This document shows, one piece after another, positions 1 to 5,283 of a stretch of DNA of 8,874 nt (positions are counted from its first letter, which is position 1; every line of letters starts with the position of its first letter). The stretch covers positions 1-8,874 of the forward strand of contig CAIQMJ010000617.1 in the NCBI GenBank assembly GCA_903872875.1. Reading direction: 5' to 3'. A program made the position numbers and the translations under genes. The stretch is from an uncultured Variovorax sp. Its GTDB lineage: Bacteria > Pseudomonadota > Gammaproteobacteria > Burkholderiales > Burkholderiaceae_C. The notes beneath the pieces are model-generated. The model saw nothing but the letters and a program-made list of their open reading frames with translations. It had not been told where the DNA came from and made no database searches.

Positions 1-182
1 AGCGTGCTCTTGCCGCAGCCGCTCGGGCCGACCAGCGCGATGAACTCGCCCTCGTGGATGGTGAGCGAGATGTCGCGCAGCGCCTCGACCGGACCGCTCT
101 CGGCCTGGTAGACCATGCCGGCATGGTCGACTTGGATCAAGGCACGCGGCGGCGCGCCGGTGGCAGGGCTGGGGGTCGGCAT
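1..182 (-). CDS. ABC transporter ATP-binding protein, NitT/TauT type (partial, N-terminal 60 residues)
   Basis: This is the start of the ATPase that would power the adjacent permease and binding protein; the left edge of the window cuts it. Visible are an aromatic A-loop candidate (Tyr25), a beta strand EGEFIALVG and a complete Walker A motif GPSGCGKST at residues 52-60. The Q-loop, signature and Walker B motifs lie outside the window. I chose the ATG at 182 because it is followed by a typical short leader and ABC fold start. An in-frame GTG at 233-231 overlaps the binding-protein stop as GTGA and could be a coupled start adding 17 residues. It is the fifth and last visible gene of the minus-strand operon, 47 bases after the binding-protein gene. 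By family and context it fits the SsuB/TauB-like ATPases. The family call is firm and the exact start is not. Confidence 0.9.
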   Translation of the reverse strand, partial: MPTPSPATGAPPRALIQVDHAGMVYQAESGPVEALRDISLTIHEGEFIALVGPSGCGKST

Positions 183-229
183 GCGCAGGTTTCCGTCGGA
201 GCTGTCGGAGGTATCGGGGAGCGGGCGCC

Positions 230-1258
230 TCACTTCACCGGCAGGGGCATCGCCACCTTGGTGAAGAACTCGCCGGTGTAGACCGTCTTGCAGTCGACCT
301 TCTTGGGCAGGCCCATGTAGGTGTTGACGATGTCGGTCGACGCGCACATCTTCTTGTCGTCGATGTAGCCGATGCCGTTGTCCGCATAGGTCTTGGTGCG
401 CATCAGTTCGAAGCCGAGCAGCATATTGGCCTTGATGATCGCCACGTCGATCTCTGGCACGCGCTGCTTGTAGATCGCCAGTGCTTCGTCGGGATTGGCC
501 ATCACGTCGCGCCAGCCCATGTACGACGCTTCGAGGAAGGCCTTGAGCTGTTTCGGCTTCTCGGCCATGGTCTTTTCGCCGGCCATGATCGACATCGCGT
601 ACAGGTCGAAGCCGTAGTCGGCCCAGGCCAGGCGCACCGCCTTGCCCTCGCCCATCGCCTTGTCGTAGAAGGGCTGGCCGGTGGTGTAGTCGGCCACGCC
701 GTCCATGCGCTTCTCGGCGATCGAGGCCACCTTGGCGGTCGGCTCGATGTTGACCCAGGTCACCTTGTTCGGATCGATCCTGTTGAGCCGCGCGAAGGCC
801 GGGAAGGCCAGGCGCTGGCTGTCGCCGGCCGGTGCGCCGACGGTCTTGCCCTCGAGGTCGGCGGGCTTGAGCAGCGGCGCGTCGCTGCGGCTGAAGAAGG
901 TCATCGGCGTCTTGTCGAACACCATGCCGACCATCTTCACGCGGGCACCGCGCGACACGGCCGAGATGATCGGCACCGCATCGGCCAGGCCGGCGTCGGC
1001 TCGGCCGGTGTCGACCTTGGCGATCGAGTCTCCCGAACCCTTCGAGGCCTCGATGCTCACGTCGAGCCCGCGCTGGGCGTAGTAGCCCTTCTCCAGCGCG
1101 ACCCAGTAGGCCGCATGGTCGCCGACGGCGAACCAGTTGAGCGCGAAGGTGAACTTCTCGCGCGCGGGTGTCGGGGTCTGGGCCTGCGCGGGCAGCCAGG
1201 CCAGCGAAAGAAGCGCCGCACAGGCGGCGGCAACGGGGACGGCGATCCTGAATCTCAT
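230..1258 (-). CDS. ABC transporter periplasmic substrate-binding protein (NMT1/SsuA/THI5-like)
   Basis: The predicted 342-residue protein binds a small ligand in the periplasm and delivers it to the neighbouring permease. Residues 1-26 form a Sec signal peptide (MRFR, a hydrophobic stretch, then AQA before Gln27). The mature protein starts with the strand FTFALNWFAVGDHAAYWVA and continues KGYYAQRGLDV at 58-67, typical of the NMT1/THI5-like and SsuA group. Further family-like segments are GRADAGLADA (85-94), LEGKTVGAPAG (135-145) and MDGVADYTTGQP (185-196). Cys305 and Cys323 could form a disulfide. The start at 1258 has a good ribosome site, AAGGAAG at 1264-1270, five bases upstream, and places the signal peptide at the N-terminus. 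A start at 1306 (ATGA overlap with the permease stop) would add 16 residues and spoil it. The family binds sulfonates, nitrate, pyrimidine precursors, aromatic acids and others, so the ligand is unknown. Confidence 0.93.
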   Translation of the reverse strand: MRFRIAVPVAAACAALLSLAWLPAQAQTPTPAREKFTFALNWFAVGDHAAYWVALEKGYYAQRGLDVSIEASKGSGDSIAKVDTGRADAGLADAVPIISAVSRGARVKMVGMVFDKTPMTFFSRSDAPLLKPADLEGKTVGAPAGDSQRLAFPAFARLNRIDPNKVTWVNIEPTAKVASIAEKRMDGVADYTTGQPFYDKAMGEGKAVRLAWADYGFDLYAMSIMAGEKTMAEKPKQLKAFLEASYMGWRDVMANPDEALAIYKQRVPEIDVAIIKANMLLGFELMRTKTYADNGIGYIDDKKMCASTDIVNTYMGLPKKVDCKTVYTGEFFTKVAMPLPVK

Positions 1259-1302
1259 GGTGGCTTCCTTGAAAGTGCGATGCGAAAAGGCGAGGAGGGA
1301 AT

Positions 1303-2073
1303 TCATGCGGCGCCGTCGTCGGCCCAGGGCGCGAGCAGCCGCGACAGCAACGCGACGATGCCGTACAGCAGCAGACCGAGGATCGAGATCCACACGAGCG
1401 CGGCGAACGCGGCCGGCGTGTTCATGCTGCTCTGCGTGGTGATGATCACGTAGCCCAGGCCACGCTGCGATGCGACGAACTCGCCGACGATCGCGCCGAC
1501 GACCGCCGAGGTCGCGGTGACCTTGAGCGCGCTCAGGATGTACGGATAGGCGTTCGGAACCCGGATCTTCACGAAGACCTTCCACTTCGGTGCGCTGAAC
1601 ACGCGGCCGAGGTCGACCAGGTCCTGGTCGATCTGCGTCAGCCCGACCGCCGTGTTGATGACCACCGGGAAGAAGCCGATCAGCGCACCGATCAGCATGT
1701 TGGGCACGATGCCGTAGCCCAGCCACATCAGGAACAGCGGCGCGATCGCGACCTTGGGCAGCGTGTTGACGAACACCAGGAAGGGCGTGAGCGCGCGCGA
1801 CATGCCCGGCGACCACGCGATGGCCATGCCCAGCAGCACGCCCGCGATGCCGGCGAGCAGGAAGGCGCCGAGGATCTCGACCGCGGTGATCCACGCATGC
1901 GACAGCCATGGGATCTCGTCGCCGAACATGGACTGCAGCACCGACAGCGGGCTCGGCAGCAGGTATTCGCGGATGCCGAACACCGACACCGCGAGTTGCC
2001 ACAGCACGACGAAGGCGACGAAGATGCCGGCCGCCGGCAGGTAGTGAAGGATCGACTGGGTGAACTTGCGCAT
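1303..2073 (-). CDS. ABC transporter permease, NitT/TauT (SsuC-like) type
   Basis: This 256-residue inner-membrane subunit would form the import channel with the flanking binding protein and ATPase. It has about six hydrophobic segments, near residues 12-32, 63-87, 97-118, 124-145, 180-200 and 222-245. Between the fourth and fifth lies the cytoplasmic EAA loop that docks on the ATPase (DLVDLGRVFSAPKWKVFVKI, 151-170, with Gly156, followed by RVP). Other family features are LLPSPLSVL (38-46), PKVAIAPLFLMWLGYG (106-121) and FFPVVINTAVGL (134-145). Length and layout fit the SsuC/TauC branch of the binding-protein-dependent permeases. I chose ATG at 2073; an in-frame TTG at 2082 is possible and neither has a strong ribosome site. 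The gene starts 19 bases after the lyase gene, and its stop overlaps an ATG as ATGA at 1303-1306. Confidence 0.94.
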   Translation of the reverse strand: MRKFTQSILHYLPAAGIFVAFVVLWQLAVSVFGIREYLLPSPLSVLQSMFGDEIPWLSHAWITAVEILGAFLLAGIAGVLLGMAIAWSPGMSRALTPFLVFVNTLPKVAIAPLFLMWLGYGIVPNMLIGALIGFFPVVINTAVGLTQIDQDLVDLGRVFSAPKWKVFVKIRVPNAYPYILSALKVTATSAVVGAIVGEFVASQRGLGYVIITTQSSMNTPAAFAALVWISILGLLLYGIVALLSRLLAPWADDGAA

Positions 2074-2092
2074 GGCGTGCAACGTGCAGTTT

Positions 2093-3175
2093 TCAGGCCA
2101 GCCAGCGTACGAGGTTGGCCGCGACGAAATCGTCGTCGGCCAGGTCGCCGTGCATCGCGTAGACGCGATCGATCGCTTCGCTCTGTCCGGGGCTCAGGCC
2201 CTCTTCCGGATCGAGGCACCAGATGCCTTCGAGCAGGCCCTGGCGCCGCAGCACCTCGTGGCAGCCGGCGATGCAGCCACGGAAGTCGTTGGCGACGTCG
2301 AAGAAGGCGCTGTTGCAGTCGGTCACGCGGCCGTCGAGCGACAGGAGCGCGTCGCGCTGCGCACCGTCCTGTGCCGCGGCCACTGCCTGGCACCGCGCCA
2401 GCATCTTCACCGCGCCCGACGTCCAGACCGACCAGTGGCCCAGCAGCCCGCCACGGAACCGCACGGTGACGATCCGGTCGTCGCGCAGCACCGCATACGG
2501 CGTGATCAGGTCGAGCACGATGTGGTCGTCGTTGCCCGTGTAGAGCGTGACGCGTTCTTCCGCGCGCGCCGCCACCACGCCGCGCACCACGTCGAGCGTG
2601 CGGTAGCGATTGAAGGGCGCGACCTTGATCGCGACCACGTTCGGGATCGCCGCGAAGCGCGCCCAGAAGGCCGCGCTCAGGTCCATGCCGCCGACCGCCG
2701 GCTGCAGGTAGAAGCCGATCAGCGGTATGACTTCGGCCACCGCCTCGCAATGGGCAATCAGCGCGTCTTCGCTTTCGCCCTTCATCGCAGCCAGGCTCAA
2801 CAGGCCGGCCTGGTAGCCGAGGCTGCGCGCCAGCGTGGCTTCGGCCAGCGCCTGCGGCGTGCGGCCGCAGACGCCGGCCACCATTGCGAGTTCGCGTTCG
2901 GGCGTGGCCCAGTCGCGCGCGGTCTCGGCGGCGAGCCGCAACACGCGTTCATACAGACCGACTTCGCGTATCGCGAACTGCGTGGTGTGCACGCCGACCG
3001 CGAGGCCGCCGACACCGGCATCCAGGTAGTAGCGCGTCAACGCGCGCTGGCGGCGCTCGTCGAACTGGCGTGACGCATCGAGCGCGAGCGGATGCGCGGG
3101 GATCGCGAGGCCGCGCCGCAGCAGCGCGCGCACGCGTTCGACTTCGGCACTGGCAAGGGGCGTGGCGGCAGGCAT
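2093..3175 (-). CDS. Dihydrodipicolinate synthase family protein (class I lyase/aldolase), atypical long form
   Basis: A 360-residue TIM-barrel lyase of the DapA/N-acetylneuraminate lyase superfamily, whose members condense or cleave 2-keto acids through a Schiff base. Visible hallmarks are the catalytic tyrosine in IGFYLQP (Tyr156), the Schiff-base lysine in VVAIKVAPFNRY (Lys184) and the later GNDD segment (214-217). It is not an ordinary DapA. Where DapA has GTTGE, this protein has GGLAVGVHTTQF (56-67), and it runs 50-70 residues longer than the usual 290-310. The extra length is a Cys-rich C-terminal part (Cys287, 301, 305, 320) containing GIWCLDPEEGLSPGQ. The ATG follows the SDR stop by one base (TGAcATG), with GGGAAG seven bases upstream, so the two enzymes are probably translationally coupled. 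Its place between an SDR and an ABC importer points to catabolism rather than lysine synthesis. The reaction is unknown. Confidence 0.88.
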   Translation of the reverse strand: MPAATPLASAEVERVRALLRRGLAIPAHPLALDASRQFDERRQRALTRYYLDAGVGGLAVGVHTTQFAIREVGLYERVLRLAAETARDWATPERELAMVAGVCGRTPQALAEATLARSLGYQAGLLSLAAMKGESEDALIAHCEAVAEVIPLIGFYLQPAVGGMDLSAAFWARFAAIPNVVAIKVAPFNRYRTLDVVRGVVAARAEERVTLYTGNDDHIVLDLITPYAVLRDDRIVTVRFRGGLLGHWSVWTSGAVKMLARCQAVAAAQDGAQRDALLSLDGRVTDCNSAFFDVANDFRGCIAGCHEVLRRQGLLEGIWCLDPEEGLSPGQSEAIDRVYAMHGDLADDDFVAANLVRWLA

Positions 3176-3176
3176 G

Positions 3177-4244
3177 TCAGAACTTCCCGTCGCGGACTTC
3201 GAATTTCGTGGGCTTGCCGAAGCTCTCGCGCTCGTGCTTCACCCAGTCGGCGACCCAGTCCAGCATCGCGCCCAGCGGCACGGCCGGATAGCCGAACAGG
3301 CGGCTCGCCTCGGTCGTGTCGGACAGCAGAGCCGTCGGGCCTTCCTCCCCGCCCACCTTCGGCTCGACACCGAGCCGCGCGGCGAATTCATGGACCAGCC
3401 AACGCACCGAGATCGTCTCCGGCCCGGTGCAGTTGATCGGCGTGGGCGGCGTGGTGCAGTGGCGCAGGCTGCGCAGCACCTGCGCGTTCGCATCGCCCTG
3501 CCAGATCACGTTGACGTAGCCCATCGCGAGGTCGACCGTGTCGCCGCGGTGGACCTTCGATGCGATGTCGAACAGCACGCCGTAGCGCATGTCGATCGCA
3601 TAGTTCAGGCGGAACAGGCGCCCCGGCGTGCCGTGCTTGCCGCCGAAGTACTCGAACATGCGCTCGCGGCCGATGCACGACTGCGCGTACTCGCCGATCG
3701 GTGCCGGCGCGGTGCGCTCGCTCGCGCCCTGCCGGCCGACCGGCGTGAGCGGATAGATGTTGCCGGTCGAGAAGCTCACGATGCGCGCATCGCGGAAGGT
3801 CTCGGCGACCAGCGCCGGCACGTGCGTGTTCATCGCCCAGGTCAACGCCTGGTTGCCGCTGGCGCCGAACTTGTGGCCGGCCGCGAACACGATGTTGGGG
3901 ACGCGAGGCAACGCCTCGAGCGCGCTGCGGTCGAGCAGGTCGCAGGCGATGGTTTCGATGCCCCAGCCCTCGAGCTTGTCGCGCACCGACGCGTCGCTGA
4001 AGCGGGCCACGCCGATCACGCGCTTGTGCGGTGCCGCGTTCTTTGCGAGGCGCGCCAGCGTCGGGCCCATCTTGCCGGCCACGCCGAGGATCATCAGGTC
4101 GCCCTCGATCCGGGCCAGGTCGTCGATCAGTGCCTGCGTGGGCCTGGCGAGGAAGTCGTCGAGCGCCTCGACCGATTCGAAGCGCGCCGGCAGGCTCGCG
4201 GGATCGAGCGTGGAAATGGCGCGCGGCGGGGACGATGTCTGCAT
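3177..4244 (-). CDS. NAD-dependent epimerase/dehydratase-like protein (extended SDR), noncanonical active site
   Basis: A 355-residue Rossmann-fold protein of the NAD-dependent epimerase/dehydratase group. The nucleotide-binding strand and glycine motif are LMILGVAGKMG (50-60, G54xxGxxG60). CDLLD (101-105) fits the adenine-pocket acidic position and IVFAAG (118-123) the NNAG-like strand. FSTGNIYP (158-165) supplies the SDR Ser/Thr. The expected YxxxK is replaced by Y186-AQS-C190, so the catalytic lysine is missing at its usual place. About 45 residues precede the Rossmann core, longer than usual for the fold. The ATG at 4244 has GGAG at 4252-4255 with seven-base spacing. This is the first gene of the operon, directly downstream of the promoter and inverted repeat at 4278-4318. 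It probably acts on the same metabolite as the lyase, for example by oxidation or epimerisation. The family call is good and the activity is uncertain. Confidence 0.87.
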   Translation of the reverse strand: MQTSSPPRAISTLDPASLPARFESVEALDDFLARPTQALIDDLARIEGDLMILGVAGKMGPTLARLAKNAAPHKRVIGVARFSDASVRDKLEGWGIETIACDLLDRSALEALPRVPNIVFAAGHKFGASGNQALTWAMNTHVPALVAETFRDARIVSFSTGNIYPLTPVGRQGASERTAPAPIGEYAQSCIGRERMFEYFGGKHGTPGRLFRLNYAIDMRYGVLFDIASKVHRGDTVDLAMGYVNVIWQGDANAQVLRSLRHCTTPPTPINCTGPETISVRWLVHEFAARLGVEPKVGGEEGPTALLSDTTEASRLFGYPAVPLGAMLDWVADWVKHERESFGKPTKFEVRDGKF

Positions 4245-4277
4245 GGGTTCACTCCGGAAATCAGCGTTTCGGCAATG

Positions 4278-4306
4278 ACTTTATGACGCGCTGCACCACG
4301 TGTCAA
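4278..4306 (-). promoter_or_regulatory. Sigma70-type promoter of the SDR-lyase-ABC operon
   Basis: On the minus strand there is a perfect -35 box TTGACA (4301-4306), a 17-base spacer and a -10 box TAAAGT (4278-4283, four of six consensus bases). Transcription would begin near 4271, giving a leader of about 27 bases before the ATG at 4244, with GGAG in between. The -35 box shares four bases with the inverted repeat at 4303-4318. No other promoter-like site of this quality is visible inside the operon, so it probably drives all five genes. Confidence 0.72.
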
Positions 4307-4318
4307 CCGTTTGGTTGA
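4303..4318. promoter_or_regulatory. Candidate TetR-family operator (inverted repeat TCAACC-N4-GGTTGA)
   Basis: Two perfect six-base arms (4303-4308 and 4313-4318) are separated by GTTT. The size and form suit a TetR-family dimer, and the site resembles the TTGACCA/TGGTCAA-style operators known for some members. It overlaps the perfect -35 box of the operon promoter, a position where a bound repressor would block RNA polymerase. The adjacent tetR gene ends 70 bases away, so its product is the likely ligand-responsive binder. The repeat is directly visible; the binding protein is inferred. Confidence 0.65.
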
Positions 4319-4379
4319 AATTGATCGGAACGATCGTGCGGCGGCTTTCCGGCCGCATTCGGGAACCGGCTGGAAGCGC

Positions 4380-4397
4380 GCGCCCCGCTAGGGGCGC
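4380..4397 (-). other. Stem-loop over the tetR stop codon
   Basis: A perfect seven-base-pair stem (GCGCCCC/GGGGCGC) with a four-base loop that contains most of the tetR TAG stop. It lacks a following T-run on the minus strand, so it is not a textbook intrinsic terminator. It could protect the 3' end or slow polymerase before the operon promoter. A weaker five-base stem, GATCG/CGATC around 4323-4335, follows in the same gap. Confidence 0.45.
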
Positions 4398-5041
4398 AGA
4401 CCGGCCATCGCGAAGGACACGACGTGTTCGCGATACGCCGCCACGGCCTGCGCGTCGCCGAGATCGCGGCTGAAGATGGACGACAGCGTGAGCCGGTTCG
4501 AGAAGAAGAAGTACGACATGCCGGCGATCGACACATAGAGCTCGACCGGGTCGATGCCGCGGCGGAACAGCTTCTGCGCGATGCCGCGCTTGAGGGTCTT
4601 GGCGATCAGTTCGATCAGCGGCGAGTTGGTGTCGCGGATCGCGCCCGATGCACGCACATGGCTCGCGCCCTGCGCGTTCTCGTGGTTCAGCATGCCGATG
4701 AAGTCGGGATGCCGCTCCAGGTAGTCGAAGGAAAAACCGATGAGCGCCTGCATCGCCTCGGCGGGCGCCATGTCACCCAGGTGCAGGCTGCGCTCGAGCG
4801 ACCGGATCTCGGTGTAGACCACCTCGAGCGCGGTGCGGTAGAGGTCTTCCTTGCTGCCGAAGTAGTAGTAGATGAGCTGCTTGTTGACGCCAGCACGCGC
4901 AGCGATCTCGTTGACCCGCGCGCCTGCCAGCCCCTTGGCCGAGAACTCGGTGCGGGCGGCCGCGAGGATCGCATTGCGCGCGGCGTTCTGCTCGGCATTG
5001 GCTTCGTCGGGAACTGTCGCGGCGCGGCGGGAAGGCGGCAT
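4388..5041 (-). CDS. TetR/AcrR family transcriptional regulator
   Basis: A 217-residue one-component regulator. Residues 21-66 are the TetR DNA-binding domain: an AILAAARTEFSAKGLAGARV helix region, then the helix-turn-helix VNEIAARAGVNKQLIYYYFGSKEDLY (43-68) with the family's YYYFGSKEDLY signature. Residues 70-217 are an all-helical ligand-binding and dimerisation domain whose ligand I cannot predict. It lies directly upstream of, and in the same direction as, the SDR-lyase-ABC operon, and the gap holds an inverted repeat on the operon's -35 box. Local repressor control of that operon, relieved by its substrate or an intermediate, is therefore the likely role. The ATG at 5041 lacks a clear ribosome site, so the start is less sure. 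The first 20 residues are a low-complexity basic/Ala-rich lead typical of such starts. Confidence 0.93.
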   Translation of the reverse strand: MPPSRRAATVPDEANAEQNAARNAILAAARTEFSAKGLAGARVNEIAARAGVNKQLIYYYFGSKEDLYRTALEVVYTEIRSLERSLHLGDMAPAEAMQALIGFSFDYLERHPDFIGMLNHENAQGASHVRASGAIRDTNSPLIELIAKTLKRGIAQKLFRRGIDPVELYVSIAGMSYFFFSNRLTLSSIFSRDLGDAQAVAAYREHVVSFAMAGLRP

Positions 5042-5065
5042 GGAGATCGGGGCAATGGGAGCGGA

Positions 5066-5081
5066 GGACGCGAGTGCGTCC
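5066..5081. other. Perfect hairpin in the tetR leader
   Basis: GGACGC-GAGT-GCGTCC gives a six-base-pair stem with a four-base loop, 25 bases upstream of the tetR ATG. It would lie just inside the mRNA if transcription starts near 5085. It could limit tetR translation or be chance in GC-rich DNA. It sits next to the longer palindrome at 5086-5102. Confidence 0.4.
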
Positions 5082-5085
5082 GGGA

Positions 5086-5102
5086 GCGCGGATTATCCGC
5101 GC
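5086..5102. promoter_or_regulatory. Perfect 17-base palindrome on the tetR -10 box, candidate autoregulatory operator
   Basis: GCGCGGATTATCCGCGC has two perfect eight-base arms around one central T. The candidate tetR -10 element (GATAAT on the minus strand, 5092-5097) lies inside it, so any dimeric protein bound here would occlude the promoter. Its sequence differs from the repeat at 4303-4318. Either TetR recognises only one of the two, or another protein acts here. Confidence 0.5.
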
Positions 5103-5120
5103 GGCCGTGCGCAACCCCAA
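5092..5120 (-). promoter_or_regulatory. Candidate tetR promoter
   Basis: On the minus strand there is TTGGGG (5115-5120, three of six -35 bases), a 17-base spacer and GATAAT (5092-5097, five of six -10 bases). Transcription would start near 5085, about 44 bases before the tetR ATG. The -10 is strong and the -35 weak, so confidence is modest. Confidence 0.45.
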
Positions 5121-5148
5121 CTTGCACTATGCCCAGCGGCCTAGCGCC

Positions 5149-5179
5149 AAAGCGAAATAGACGCTTTCGTTCCGCTTTC
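5149..5179. repeat. Clustered CGCTTT motifs upstream of the lipoprotein gene
   Basis: CGCTTTC occurs at 5162-5168 and 5173-5179, 11 bases apart or about one helical turn. The complement AAAGCG lies at 5149-5154, so the first pair forms an inverted repeat with a seven-base gap. Helically phased repeats in an intergenic region can be activator sites. I see no confident promoter for the lipoprotein gene beside them, so the role is open. Confidence 0.35.
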
Positions 5180-5194
5180 TTAGTCTCCCCGGCT

Positions 5195-5223
5195 GGACGG
5201 CTTGCATGCCTGCAAGCGTGTCC
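5195..5223. other. Extended hairpin upstream of the lipoprotein gene
   Basis: Perfect seven-base arms GCTTGCA (5200-5206) and TGCAAGC (5211-5217) surround a TGCC loop. After a small internal loop, GGAC (5195-5198) pairs with GTCC (5220-5223), giving eleven base pairs in all. There is no T-run, so it is not a terminator. It lies 61-89 bases before the chosen start and could be an mRNA leader structure or a protein-binding palindrome. Confidence 0.45.
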
Positions 5224-5283
5224 CACACGTCGCCGCAGCGCACCGAAGCGGCGGTCCCCCTGCACATTGCCCTGGAGAAAATG

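Noticed and set aside
1303..2002. N-terminal extension of the binding-protein frame up to 2002
   Set aside because: This part lies across the permease gene in another frame and is Arg-rich shadow sequence. The signal peptide and ribosome site place the real start at 1258.
2060..3073. 337-codon open frame on the plus strand, opposite the lyase gene
   Set aside because: Composition is that of a shadow frame. The lyase on the other strand has the catalytic Tyr and Lys in family context.
3162..4286. 374-codon open frame on the plus strand, opposite the SDR gene
   Set aside because: Low-complexity Arg/Ala/His/Asp-rich translation typical of a shadow frame. The minus-strand SDR has a Rossmann motif and a good ribosome site.
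5111..5126. Possible second copy of the TCAACC-N4-GGTTGA operator near the tetR -35
   Set aside because: Only the left half (CAACC) matches and the right half differs at most positions, so it is too weak to call.
5206..5283. Upstream start at 5206 for the lipoprotein
   Set aside because: It would place 26 polar residues before the lipoprotein signal and overlaps a hairpin. The GGAG at 5274-5277 supports a start at 5281 or 5284.
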